Assembly: GCA_033819885.1 (NCBI GenBank)
Contig: JAQYUZ010000056.1
Span: 38,817-102,816 of the forward strand
Length of the DNA: 64,000 bases
From: Microbotryomycetes sp. JL201
Taxonomy: Eukaryota > Basidiomycota > Microbotryomycetes
Direction: 5' to 3'
A program made the position numbers and the translations under genes. Positions 11,428-23,367 of this stretch are shown here, piece after piece (position 1 is the first letter of the stretch; every line of letters begins with the position of its first letter). Under the pieces are notes generated by a model. That model saw only the letters and a list, made by a program, of their open reading frames with translations. It did not search any database and was not told where the DNA came from.

Positions 11428-12743
11428 ATGTGAGCTCGTTGCAGCGGTTGGCTCTTGTTCCACGTGCCTGACGAGATCTTGTGTAATGACTTGTCGCGCG
11501 CAGGAGTGCCCGAGTTCAGCAACCTGCACCGGCGTTCGAGGCAAGTCTTTCGACAAAGTTCCATGCAGATTGCACATGCTGACTCTTGCAGCGGCTATGC
11601 TCTGTTCTGCTGCATATAGGCAGAAGCTGTCGTCGACGGCATCTTTGACAATGTCAAGCTAGAACAGTTCAAGGGCAAATGGGTCATCTTGCTCTGTCAG
11701 TCCAGGACAAGTCGCCTGCGATACGGCACTATGGCTGACTCTTTTCTTTTGATGCATCAGTCTACCCAATGGATTGGACTTTTGTACGTCGCGTGCATTT
11801 CGTCGAAAATCGCGTTTGGCCGCGGCCCACCAGCAATCTCACTGACGTGCGATATGAGATACAGGTCTGCCCCACCGAGCTGCTCGCGTTCAACTCGGCC
11901 CTTGAACAATTCAAGGCGCTCAACACTGAGGTTTTGGGCGTTTCATGCGACTCGGTCTTTTCCCACTCGGCATGGGCCAATGTCAATCGGGCAGAAGGCG
12001 GTCTCGGACCAAACTTCAAGTTGCCGCTTGTTGCCGACAAGAACCACAAGATTGCACGTGACTATGGCGTCTTGCTCGAGGCAAGTTTTTGCAAGGTTGT
12101 TCTCAGGCAATCGATTAATCGAGCGTTCATTAGGACGTTGGTGTTGCCCTTCGAGGCTTATTCTTGATCGACCCCAAGGGGACATTGAGGCAGATCACCA
12201 TCAATGATCTGCCCGTTGGCCGATCTGTCGACGAGACTATCAGGCTCATCAAGGCTTTCCAGTTTGTACGTCCAATGCGCAGCTCGTCTCTCGCATTTGC
12301 TGATTCTGAATCCATTACCAGACTGACGAGCACGGCGAAGTGTGCCCAGCCAACTGGGACCCCGACACCAACTCGAGCACGATCAAGTGAGTCGCTTCAC
12401 CGCGCCGCGTCTCGATGCGTCTCACAGCCCCTCACCGATGTAAACTTGACCCTTAGGCCTGACCCCAAGGGCAAGCTCGAGTACTTTGCAAAGGCCGCCA
12501 CAGAAGTCAAGTGAGTGTCTTTAATTGCGGCGGTAATCGTTATCGATTTGAGATCATAGACTCGAGGAAGGCATCGTGCTTTCCTTTGTTGATGGCTTGT
12601 CATAGAGCGTCTCGTTGCCCGTGCTCCTTGTCCGGTGTCACGTTTTGATTGAAACTGACTTGCGTTCCATCGTTCTTTTTCTCAGGCGTGACGCACCTAA
12701 TGGCGTCAACGGCACCTCGACCAAAAAAGCCAGGCTCGCGTAA
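11428..12743 (+). CDS. TSA1: Typical 2-Cys peroxiredoxin (Tsa1-like)
   Basis: Thioredoxin-dependent peroxidase reducing H2O2 and organic peroxides in the cytosol, 220 residues. Peroxidatic Cys48 lies in DWTFVCPTE and resolving Cys170 in [11 protein letters not shown]; the [14 protein letters not shown] and [10 protein letters not shown] motifs are present. Nine coding exons: 11428-11429, 11504-11540, 11620-11695, 11761-11783, 11865-12080, 12134-12265, 12322-12386, 12457-12510, 12686-12743. The start codon is split: AT ends exon 1 and G begins exon 2. The intron after FE (11541-11619) and the one after GVLLE (12081-12133) have AG|GCAAGT donors, so both appear to be GC-AG. For the first, a weak GT donor 4 nt downstream paired with an acceptor at 11623 would give almost the same protein. 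For the second, no GT choice keeps the frame. Confidence 0.93.
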
Positions 12744-13459
12744 CAGAAGATTACGCGTCATGCTCTTCACCCGCTACACGTACTTGTCACAACAATAGAA
12801 CAGCGCTGTTTCGACCAGCTGTGCAGCATCTGTTAATAGAAGTCCACATTTCAACGTACATGAGTCGAGTCTGCTTACCCGAAAGCTGTCAAAGCGACAA
12901 CGGAAACTTACGAGAGAAACAAGCCTTGGCCTCATCACTGAGACGCAGTATTCGCTGTTGCTGATATCTCTACCAATGAAATTCCTTTCACGCCACCGCT
13001 TTGACTAAGCTATTGTGTGGTTAGCTGACGAGAAGTTCTCAACGGCGGACAGTCGTAGTTCGACTGTGCCATGAAAGGGTCCTCAATGGTTGTATTGCTC
13101 TGAGCAGCCTACTCCCGACTTGTGCGCGCGATGATTGACATGCTCGCAGGCTCGACTGTTGAGGACCTCCTATCGGTGTCGGTCATTATCATTTTGAGTG
13201 TGCTGATTGCCAAAGGTGCATGTTTATACTTTCAAGAAGCCATTTCGGCCAAGTGTAGCGTGCAGGTCAGTACCAAAGTACGGTGAGGTGCCGGGCGCCG
13301 GCGGGTCAACCCGGCGGTCGCGCCTTCGAGTTTTTTCTCTTCACCCCATCGTTCGGTGTGAGTCGCCAGCGCCACCCGAGCGTCTGCCACAGACGCAGCT
13401 ACTTATTTGAATGTTCATTGACAAGCACTGACCTTTTGTACCGTTGTCCGTCCAGCACA
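12744..13459. other. Intergenic region peroxiredoxin / ADP-ATP carrier
   Basis: 716 bp between two plus-strand genes: 3' flank of the peroxiredoxin, then the carrier promoter. Nothing gene-like seen. Confidence 0.6.
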
Positions 13460-14947
13460 ATGTCAGGAAAGAAGGGAAAGACTCCCCGTACGTTCTGCGC
13501 AGCCGTTGATCCGCCAACAGCACGCTCACAACTCGACTGATCTGCAGGCGAGTTTGCGGAAGATTTCATGATGGGTGGTGTTAGGTATGTAACCTGTTTG
13601 TGCTCTCGCCCCGCGCCTCTGGGTGCAGAACTTTGTCAGACCGTGAACGTGTCGCGCGCCGGGCGATTCTCGAACTGTGCCTCGCACAGCATGGCTGACA
13701 CTTCCTCGCTCGGTTTTCTTGCACTTCCATGATGACAGTGCCGCCGTCGCCAAGACGGCTGCCGCCCCCATCGAGCGCATCAAGCGTAAGTGGCTCTTGC
13801 CGGATCCCGTCGGCGAAATGGCGGCTGACCTGTACCACGCACAGTCTTGGTCCAGAACCAGGGTGAGATGCTCAAGTCGGGTCGTCTCGCCACTCCCTAC
13901 AAGGGCATTGTCGACTGCGCTACGCGCACGTACGCCGATGAGGGTCTCGTTTCGTGTAAGTCTCCCAAGTCCTGCACAGAGGCCACCCACGTCGGCCCGG
14001 TCCAGTCTGCGACCGGGGCACTGCACTCTCATGTAGCAGACCATTGACACGACTTTCTCTGTATGCACACAGTCTGGCGCGGCAACACTGCCAACGTCAT
14101 TCGTTACTTCCCCACCCAGGCCTTGAACTTTGCTTTCAAGGACTACTACAAGTCGCTCTTCTCGTTCGACCAGAAGCGTGACGGCTACGCCAAGTGGATG
14201 GCCGGCAACTTGGCATCTGGTGGTGCTGCCGGTGCCACCTCGCTCTTGTTCGTCTACTCGCTCGACTATGCTCGTACCCGTCTCGCTGCCGACGCCAAGT
14301 CGACCAAGAAGGGTGCCTCAACTGAGCGCCAGTTCAACGGTCTCCTCGATGTCTATAAGAAGACCCTCGCCTCTGACGGTATTGCCGGTCTCTACCGTGG
14401 TTTCTTGCCCTCTGTCGTCGGTATTGTCGTCTACCGCGGTCTGTACTTCGGCATGTACGACTCGTTGAAGCCTCTCGTCGTCTCTGGCTCGCTCAAGGGC
14501 TCGTTCCTCGCTTCGTTCTTGCTCGGCTGGGGTGCGTCTCAAGTTGGCGCTCTTCGTTTTCCGTATCTGACAAAGCTGTGTCTTGTGTGCAGGTGTCACC
14601 ACCGCTGCCGGTATCGCTTCGTACCCGCTTGACACCATCCGTCGTCGCATGATGATGACGTCTGGTGAGGGCGTTCACTACAAGGGCATGTTCGACGCCG
14701 GTCGCCAGATCGTCGCCGCTGAGGGCGTTGCCAGTCTGTTCAAGGGTGCCGGAGCCAACATCGTACGTACTATGCACCGCCATGGCGCTCCCGGGGTTAT
14801 CGGGCGTGCCTTGGTCTTTTCGGAAGCAATTGCGCTGACGTTCCGCGTCCTCAGCTCCGTGGTGTCGCCGGTGCTGGTGTCCTGTCCATGTACGACAAGC
14901 TCCAAGAGCTTCTTTTCGGACGTGTGTACAGTGGAGGCTCCGGTTAA
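13460..14947 (+). CDS. AAC: Mitochondrial ADP/ATP carrier
   Basis: Inner-membrane antiporter exchanging cytosolic ADP for matrix ATP, 314 residues, usual for the family. Three mitochondrial-carrier repeats are seen with [14 protein letters not shown] and PLDTIRRR; the last runs into RRRMMM, the diagnostic ADP/ATP carrier signature (about residues 244-249). It begins [20 protein letters not shown]. Exons: 13460-13487, 13548-13584, 13739-13785, 13845-13955, 14073-14531, 14593-14762, 14855-14947, each join keeping the frame. High expression is expected for the family; many introns lie in the first quarter of the gene. Confidence 0.96.
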
Positions 14948-15185
14948 GCGTCTGCAGCTTGATCTGGTACATCTTGGCGGGTCACCGGATCTTACGCGTG
15001 CTCCGCCTAAGATTTTCGGCTCGTCACCTGGTTTCGCTTGCACTAGACTTTCTTCTTACGTATCACATATTCCTCTCGACGGTGATTCGTCACTCGATCT
15101 CGCCGTCGTCCTCTCAAAAGCTCATCTGGTCTTTGTTGGCCCGGCGAGTATCTTTGCACCTTCCTTCCGCTTTCCTTTCTGTCTC

Positions 15186-15218
15186 ACTTTGTGGTACGCC
15201 TCACGATATTGGCATGCA
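15186..15218 (+). repeat. 33-bp imperfect direct repeat, copy A
   Basis: Matches 15639-15671 at 29 of 33 positions; shared core ACTTTGTGGTAC then CTCACGATATT. Read on the minus strand, both copies end at a GTRAG donor-like sequence. Confidence 0.7.
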
Positions 15219-15638
15219 GTTGTTTCGCTTTCTCCCAATGTTGCGCGTGCGAGTTTGAGAGGAAAATCATGTTTTCATTTGCGAATGCGAGTGGCAGTTG
15301 ACTACTGCGGAAAAATTTGCAAGGTGCTTATTCAGAAATATGCGGAAGCGCAACAATAACACGAACGCCCAAGACTTGCACAAACTGAGCGGCCCCCCGC
15401 CCTCGTTCGGGACGACAGGAACGTAGACCGCCTTGGCGCATTTGGTCGCACAGGCTTCTCGGAGCACGTAAGGCGAGTCCAATGAGTGGATGAGCTCGAG
15501 TACGAAAGTTTCGAGCAGGGCGACAAAAAAGTCGTTCCCAGCTTCTGTATCGGTCAGCTCAAGGGCGACAAAGGTACCCGATGGATCGGCTGAGATCTTA
15601 TAAGCTTCAGCGCGCGACAGACCACGCGCGCCGTGCTT

Positions 15639-15671
15639 ACTTTGTGGTACAGCTCACGATATTCGCATACA
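15639..15671 (+). repeat. 33-bp imperfect direct repeat, copy B
   Basis: Second copy, 453 bp downstream of copy A and in the same orientation. Differences are at positions 13, 14, 26 and 31 of the unit. Confidence 0.7.
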
Positions 15672-15979
15672 TTTTATAATATTCTCAACAATCGCATCGC
15701 AAATTCGAGCACACATTGCAAAGCTCGACACGAGCTCGATGCTTCAGAGCCAGATAATGCACGTGTCAGGGACAGCTCGTTTGGAAGAGATAGAGCGAGA
15801 AATACAAAAGACGACACAACAATGAAAGAGAAAGCGAAAAGAGTCACCCGTATGCTCAGTAAGCTGTACAATGTACAAAGAAGGGTCAACCTCTGCCAAA
15901 GTCTGCAATGAAGCAGTACCCACAATAATTGGACCAACCGTTGGTGGCATTTCTGTCCGTAAACGAAGCTAGGCCTCCA

Positions 15980-18146
15980 TTACTGTACGAGCTGAATCCC
16001 GCAGGTGAGGTATTGTCGTTGGAGTTTTTGCGCTGGATTTAAAAACGTTTCATCAGCTCGCGCTCGGCGAATGACATCTTGTTGCACACTGACCACCCCG
16101 AGACTTGGCGGATTCAGACGAATTGGGGGAATCCGTTGATCTCCATCGTCATCGCTGTCACTCAATGTCAAGTCGATCGTCTCCATCCTACGTCCGCTTG
16201 GAACGCCTCCACTTGCACGATTTGTCGACGGCGTACTCCTACCCGATCCGCCACCTCCACTCCCGTCACCAAAGCTGCTCGTTCTGCCTTCTAACCTCGG
16301 TCGCTTCGCGAGCGGTTCCTCTGCTTCATCATCGCTGTCATCGAGCGTCAACTGCTCTGAAGCCGACGTCTGCGGTTTGTTCTCGACGCCATTTGTCTCG
16401 GGCTCTGGTTTGATTGACGACGTGCGAGACGAGCTTGCACCATTGCTTGGCTTGCCTTTCGGTGGAGCAGTTCCAAACTTGTCATTATCAGACCTCCAAG
16501 TGCCATCCGGCTCGATCGTCACGGCGTCCACTTCGTTGTCGCACGCATCCAGAATACTCTGCAGATATCCGTCTACGGCGAGCTCATCGTACCTGAGCAC
16601 CTTGCTGCAAATCGGACATGTCCACGTCGGCGTTTGCTCGTTGAGCGACAACCACACTTCGAGGTCGAAACACGCAACGTGCATGCACACATAAGACCGC
16701 ACTGGCACTTTTATCCGCGCCAACGTCAACGGATCCTTGATCGCGACAGTGTAGGACGATCGAGTCTCCGGATCAGCGTTCTGTGATGCGATCATTTGAA
16801 TCGATTGAGAGCTTGATCGCTGAGGAGCCGCCTTGACATTTTCGACGAGCTTCTTTATTGGAGTCATTTCCACAAGATATACGACCATGTAGTATCTTTT
16901 TGACGGGACCTGGATAGATCAATGTCAGCAAACATCCCAGTACACATTTATAACGGGCCGTCCACCTTTTCAGTATTGACGTATATAATCTCCACCCGGT
17001 TATTTGCGTACGGTCCCAGCTGGAGCCGATCGCTCTTGCTCAAGTTGGCAGGCGGAGCCGTGCCGACTTGATTCCGAATGCCCTTTGTGTTTGCGCCAAT
17101 GTTAAAATGGTTTAGCTTGACTTCGCACGTCCCCGGGAAATCGATCGGCGCTGGCAATTGATTCGTAGGCCCTCGTGAGGGATAATAAAAGCCTTCATTT
17201 GTGCAGTACAGCCTCAACTGGTATTGCGGGTTGGATTGTGAATGTCTGCAAATTCTCGCGTCAGCCGGAATTCGTACAGATTCCCCGAAAGACAGGCTCA
17301 CTTGGCGGATGTGAGCAATTCTCGCTGCTCTGCACTGAGCATGAAATCGAGTGTGACTGACTTGCGATCGCCTTGTCCAGCACTGGGCAGCAACACCACG
17401 GCGCTAACTGCCTTTTCGATCCGAAACAGCGGATTCGGTCTGAACCGGATCGGTATTGAGGGTGCGGCAGAGGGCTGTGCCTGATATGCTTGGTTATAGG
17501 AGGAAGATGCACCATTGCTGCTGCCAGCGCCGTAATGTGGAGGCTGGAATCGCGGTGGCGGTAGCGCGCTGCTGTTTACCGTGGTCGAGTACGAGTTTGG
17601 CGCCGAACCGTACCCTGAATTGTTCGAATGATACGCTGCCTGCCAATTTGAGCTGGTCGAGCCGTAGCTGGAACCGCCGTTTGAGTAAGATGATGTAGCA
17701 GCGGCAGCAGATGTCGTAGCTGTCGGATGAAGAGCTTGGTTCATGGGTTGAGACGAGTTGGCTGGGACGCCCGGTGGGTACTGTTGACCACGAACAATCT
17801 TTCGAATCTGATCGCGAGCTTCGCGGAAGCGCGACTGGTCGGTACGGTCCATCTGAGTAATATAGTCGCGCGCTCTAGCGCTCTGTCGCACGCCAGTGTC
17901 AGGAAAGACTTGCGCAAGTGCAGCTGATAGGACTCACGAGTTCGTCTTTGCGGCCAGACAGTTTCAAACTGGCGTAGAAGAGCGAGTTGAACGCGCGCAG
18001 GACAGATTTGAGCTTGTCAACCGTTGCCCAGTTAAGATCAGACATGGCGCTCTGCAGAACAGTGCTCAGCCACAGTGTCGGTCTGTGAAATGACCCTCTT
18101 GGCTCACTTCCAGCGTGTAATGTCGTGTGTACTCGTCAGAAGCCAT
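15980..18146 (-). CDS. SIZ1: SIZ/PIAS-type SUMO E3 ligase
   Basis: SUMO-protein E3 ligase of 647 residues, expected in the nucleus. Domains in order: a SAP-like segment (VLRAFNSLFYASLKLSGRKD, about 26-45), a Ser/Asn/Tyr-rich linker, a PINIT domain (from RFRPNPLFRIEK through YANNRVEIIYVN), and an SP-RING/MIZ zinc finger (DPLTLARIKVPVRSYVCMHV, then WTCPICSKVL). An acidic C-terminal tail contains IDLTLSDSDDD, a likely SUMO-interaction motif. Coding exons, in minus order: 18108-18146, 17938-18051, 17302-17882, 16966-17245, 15980-16909. An in-frame ATG inside the second exon is an alternative start, which would drop 15 residues. Confidence 0.9.
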
Positions 18147-19008
18147 GTCGTCTGCGAACTTGTGCCACTCTCGTCTAAATTTTCCTCGTTGCCGGCGTCT
18201 CTTTAAGCGTTAACGACTCGTCACTCCCGGAAAATTGCAGTCGATTGTTGTCTTGCAGTTTGTCGCCCTGAAAGTTACTTCCGGAGGCCACGCCACCCGG
18301 AAAAAGCCAAGCTTTAGCGAGGCAGAGTTCGCAGCAAGCAGCTCTGCACATGTCATTATGACGGTTCGTTAGCCGGGCTCGATACAGCATGGCGGTCTCA
18401 AGGTGCGAATGAGCGCACGAGAATCCTCGTCGCGTGATCGCTTGATCATCGTATGCGCAGCTTCGCAAGGACCAGTACATTAACCAAGCGAGTATTGAGC
18501 TGCAATCTATCAAGTGCGGGAGCCCGTGAGCTGGCCCTGACAGCGTTCAAGGCGGTCCGAAGCTTTGGACGGCGGCAAACGTCATCCTCCGCTTCCAATC
18601 GCAAGGCACGCGCCAATTTCGTACTTGAAAGCATGCCACTTGCAGGCTGCTACATTCCCGCATTCATTTTGGCGCCCGGCGACTCACTTTTGAGGCCGTG
18701 GCTAGGCCGCGGGCGTGCCTTGGGCCCGTGCGCGCTCGCTGCGCTTTAGCGGCGCTGTGTAGCGCAGTCAAGAGACTGTTGCGGGTCGAATGCAGACCCA
18801 AGCTGCTGACTCGCCCAGTCCTGCGTGCGCTGTCGGTCGTAGTTCGAGAGAGTTTACGCAGCTTTCGATCGGTGGCACAAAAACATCCGGCCTCGTTACA
18901 TGCACACAAAAAACCCCCCATACTCTTGCATTCAAAGTCTGTGAGCACATTTGTTGCAACAACAATTTGAAATCTATACGAAATAATCCAGTCTACGCAG
19001 CTTCATTC
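18147..19008. other. Intergenic region helicase 3' end / SUMO ligase 5' end
   Basis: 862 bp between two minus-strand genes, so it should hold the SUMO ligase promoter. A 98-codon plus-strand frame at 18453-18749 (Arg/Ser/Ala-rich) has no recognised domain and I do not call it. Confidence 0.5.
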
Positions 19009-22000
19009 TTAAATGTACAAGTCTCTGCTGTCGACGTCTTCTTGCCCGCCATGCTCCTCAACGAGCCACTCATCATCAGCGTTCTTGGGTCCAGGCCCCT
19101 CCTGTTCCTCTGCATAGTCCGCAGCTTGAATGTGCGCCACCGGAGCGGGGTCCAGCCAATCGCGCACCAAGCCCCGCTCGTCCAACCATTCAATGTACTT
19201 TTTCCACACGTTAGGATCATTGTCCGTATCGTCGTCGAATCTCCTCACTCCGATGCCATACTTAGAACCCGCCGCTCTCCCCAACGTCTCGCGGTTGCCG
19301 ACGACGACCAAGCCGTCTTTTGCCCTTGTCAGCGCTACATTCAACCTCCTCTTGTCACTGAGAAACCCAATGAATCCGGCTTTATTTGACCTGACCGTCG
19401 ACAAGATAATGACAGATTTCTCACGACCTTGAAACCCGTCAACAGTGTTGATCTCGACGCGGCCGACTTCCCTCACTCTTTGCCGACCCAGAAGAGACAA
19501 CAACATGTCCTGAGCAACGGAGAGCGCTGATCGCGAGCCAAAAGGTCGAACATTGCTGCCAAACATGTCTTGCAAGAGACAGGTCTGGGCAAAGTACGGC
19601 GTTATTACGCCAATGTCGTCACCGCATAAGTTCGGATTGCGCAGAAGCAAGTCACCGACAACTTGCACAATCATCTCTGCTTCGCCAGCGTTCATTGTAC
19701 TTTGGCGAAAAGATTGCTCGTCGAACGAATGGCTGAGGAACACGGTCGGACAATCTGCCTTCGTAAAGTACTGTGACGAGAGCAATGACGGTCGTCGTTG
19801 GACGCAAGCCGAGTCTTCGAGCATGGAATGATAAAAATTCTCATTTGGGAAGGCCGATATGACAGGCTTCATGCGGTATTGCGTGTCGAGAAGGGTGGAT
19901 TGCACCGCTAGAGATATTGCATCAGAATAGTCGTGAGCCGAAACGGCGCATGATAAGCTGCTCACTTCCATCCACCATGAGTCGTTCAAACAAGCTGACA
20001 TGCAGCCGCTCTTTGACCGCATCACGTGACTGCGAGTTGAGAAGAGTCAGCCAGAACGATATGCGCTCGAAGTGAGAACTGACTTGCCTTGACAACGGCG
20101 GGCAGTTGCTTGTGATCCCCAATCAAGGTTACATGCTGAGCGCCTTTCATTAGCGGAATTAACGAGACGGGCTGCACGAACAAGCATGAGCAAGGCAGCG
20201 CAAGTTGACGGTGGCTGGACACACCTCGGTGCACATGGCAGCTTCGTCAAGGAAAACGATCGGAAAATCGACCATCTACGCACAAGATTTCTGTCAACCG
20301 CGACTTGTGGGCATAAGCGCATTCGTGACTCACACTCATGACTTTACTTGCCCCTGCGCCGATCGCAGTCGAACAGAAAACGTCGGCTGTCGCAAACAAG
20401 CTCGAGTACAATCTGTGCTCTAGCGCAATATATTTGCGCCAAGATTTGCGATACTTCGATTCGAGCTCGACTGCGTCCATGACTGTCGGCTACGGTCTAC
20501 AATCCGCCGCAGCGAACCACTTTGCTCACCTTCTCGCTCGAGATCTTGTTTTGTCGGCTTGCTCGCCATGCCTCGTGTGCTCATCTCGTCCTTGAAATCT
20601 TGCAACTCAATTCTCGACTGTTCGCTCGACTCTCTGGCTTGTTCAAGTTTCGTCCATAGTGGGTGTTGTTCCCGCCTCTTTTCGACCGTCCATTCTTGCA
20701 AGTCCGATCGGACCTTGTCCATTTTACCAGTTCGCAAGGGGTTCAGTCCAGCTTTGACCAATAGTGACAAAAGATGATCAATGGAAACGTGCGTAGGAGC
20801 CGTCAGCAGGATCGGTTGAGGCACTCGAAAGTGAAGTTTGAGCAGCGCGATCATAGAAACGATCGTCGCCGACTTGCCAGTGCCCGGTGGCTTCAAAGAA
20901 ACCATGTGTCAACCGAGGTCTGTGTCCCGAAACGATACGAGACGAGACTCACGCCTTGAATCAAACTCAACGATTGTCCAAGCGCCATGGCAACGGCTTT
21001 TGTTTGGCTTTCGTTCAGCCCAAGGTCCGGATCGCCTGTTATGTGGATGGGGTCGTCGCGAGCGTGTCGTTTGATCCACGAATTGATGAGCTGATTGTCT
21101 GCGAACAGAAAGGACGGATTCGAGACAGGGTCCGTCGCTTTCATATTGCCCTCCGCCTTTTCGTCAAATAGCTCGTACTGAGGGTCTTGTTGAGCCATGC
21201 GCTCTTGATCGAGCGCCTGCGATGTCCTGATCGAAGGCACGACCATGTCCCGTAAATCTGTGCCCTGCAACGCCCATTCTCGTATAGTCGTTGTGATACC
21301 GTCCAAGTGAGCCTGCTGGGCGGCGTCAATGGCGTCCGCATTGCGTTGACGTTGTCGTTCGGGTTCAAAATACAAGTTGTCGATCGCTCGTAATTGAAGT
21401 TTGTTTGAAGTGTCGTCATTGCCAATGTCGATCCTGCGGACAAGATGGTCAAAGCAAGCCTAGGTGAAAAGGGCGCGAACTCACCGGAACTCCTCTTCGT
21501 CTAACAGCCGAACATCCGGCTCGTCAAATGCAACAATCAGCTGGCCATCTCGAATGTCAATAAGGTCGCCTTGGAAAAAAGTCTTCGATCCCGTTACGGA
21601 TTCGTCTGCAGGTTCCACCAGCGGTGTGAAACGTAGTATTGACCCCGGAGAAAACTGGAAACCTGACTCTTGACTCAGGTCTTTGCCATCAACGTGCCAC
21701 CAGGCGGCGATCGCCTTTGCTCCATTCCCGCCGTCGGCTTTCTCTGGCCTTTTGTGGTTGCTAGTGACGATGTCTTGGATCTTGGACTGATCGGTCAACC
21801 ATTGACCTTGAGCCCGGCAGACCGTCTTGCCTTGCAGTTCTCGCTGCCGCGGCGAGCCGGCCTTCGCAAGTTGCTCGAGGTAGAATCGCTCTTCGGCCTC
21901 GACTGACAGCTGGATCAAGCGGTTGAGCCTGTAAGGATCATGTCAGACCATCCGAACTGAAGAGGCTGCGAATTCGCCGAGCACCGACCTTTTGCGAAAA

Positions 22001-23028
22001 ACGTCGGCCGGTGGGCAAGGTTGCTTCTCCATCGCCGGCACTCGTACTTTCCAGCCCCATTGTTCTTCTGATCTCATTCTTGAACTCCATGAGCCAACCT
22101 TGCTCGAGTCTACGCCGATGCCGACGAGTTTGTTATGACCTGGACCAGACAGGTCAATCGGCTCGTACAGGGACGGCGGGTTCGTGAGCAAGGCGTTCAA
22201 GGTCTGCCTTTTGCGCATCGAAGAAAACGGCGCCGACAACCTCCAATCGTAGCGTGATAGTAGCGGATGAGCGTAAGGCTGCTCAGTATCTTCGGGCGGA
22301 ACTTGCGCGGGAACACGGTAGGGTCGGATCGGCGAATGCTCCAGAGTCAGCGTAGGAGATACTGGCACAGCTGCAGCAATGTTTCGATTTTCTAGTCGCT
22401 TTGCTCGCGCTTTGATAGCCGCTTTGACGGTCTTTTTCTCCTTCTCGACGGCCGTCTTGGCTCTCATGGTCTTGTCCTTTGCTGATGAACTCTCTTTTGA
22501 GTGGCTCGCCTTCTTTGATGGTTCAACATTGGCTTGCGGCCCGGGGTGGCGAGCATGCGTCTGCAACTCGGCCAACCACTGTCCGAGCTCGAGATCGAGG
22601 CTTTCGTCAGTTGCGTCCCTGTACACGTGTTCCCTGTGTTCTGCGACCACATGATCGTCAATGGGCGTTGTCGTGGCTCGCCCCGGTCTTTTCTCGTTCT
22701 CGTATCGCGTATACAAGGCGCGTTCAATCTCTTTTCGCGTCATGTGAGGCATGACCGCCTCGTGATCTTGTACGACGCCATCAGGGCCATTTTTGATATG
22801 TTGTTCAAAGGTTTGGGGTTCAGTGTCGCGTTTGCGTGTCGACTGCCGTGCAGCAGCTCGCTCGAATGAGCTCGTGACTCGCGCCTGAGGTCGTACAGAT
22901 ACATGAACGTTCCGCGAAGACAAATGCTGCCCATTCAAGTCGGCGAGATGCTGCCATGCCTGACATTGTTGCGCTGCACGCCTTGCGTGTCTCTGTGCCG
23001 TCGAACGGTGGCACAAGACGCGCTTCAT
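19009..23028 (-). CDS. UPF1-like superfamily 1 helicase with basic N-terminus
   Basis: SF1B RNA/DNA helicase of the UPF1/IGHMBP2/Hcs1 group, 1190 residues. Motif I is QGPPGTGKS (about 654-662), motif II FLDEAA (833-838), motif III LIGDHKQLPAVV, motif IV LLDTQYRMKP, motif V VDGFQGREKSVIILSTVRSN and motif VI RLNVALTRAKDGLVVVGN. The first 60 residues are rich in Arg, His, Ala and Ser with very few acidic residues, like a mitochondrial presequence. Coding exons, in minus order: 21989-23028, 21485-21928, 20953-21433, 20530-20890, 20334-20482, 20225-20275, 20088-20171, 19966-20029, 19009-19907. Intron 20030-20087 uses AAG|GCAAGT (GC-AG). Start is the first ATG of the basic segment. Which family member it is stays open. 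Confidence 0.87.
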
Positions 23029-23367
23029 CGGCGCGTTGCACCGTGACAAGAGCACCGGGAGAGCCAATGAATCACCGCAGGGTCGTGTTGACGTGCGCCA
23101 GCTTGAGTGCGCGAGATCGACTGCCTATGCGTGAGACACCAAAGAACCGCGACAGGCCCGCCCGGGCCACAATCATTTGCCCCTATGTGTTTCATCGCGC
23201 CGAGTAAAAAATCGTGATGACGGCCCAGATATGATCAGTAGATTTTCGAGATTTGATGCAAAGCGCGCGCTCACCAAGGAATGCCTCTTCACGGTCACGT
23301 GCTCAGCCGACTCGCGTCGTTTTTTTGGCGGCGAGTTGCTGCTGTGCTCTGACCGCACTTGAACGCC
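23029..23367. promoter_or_regulatory. Divergent promoter helicase / YTM1
   Basis: 339 bp between two starts. It contains GTCACGTG at 23294-23301. No gene. Confidence 0.6.
23294..23301 (+). promoter_or_regulatory. RTCACGTG-type E-box
   Basis: GTCACGTG, a full match to the Cbf1-type consensus, 67 bp upstream of the YTM1 start codon. Function inferred. Confidence 0.45.

Larger units (their letters stand above)
14948..15979. other. Convergent intergenic region carrier / SUMO ligase
   Basis: About 1 kb, long for this window. It holds pyrimidine-rich 3' flank of the carrier, two copies of a 33-bp imperfect direct repeat (15186-15218 and 15639-15671), and between them a minus-strand stretch (about 15645 down to 15267) that stays open for about 126 codons without an ATG. 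I do not recognise the translated product. Confidence 0.5.

Noticed and set aside
18453-18749. 98-codon plus-strand frame upstream of the SUMO ligase
   Set aside because: No domain or splice support; composition is Arg/Ser/Ala-rich as expected for a chance frame in GC-rich DNA.
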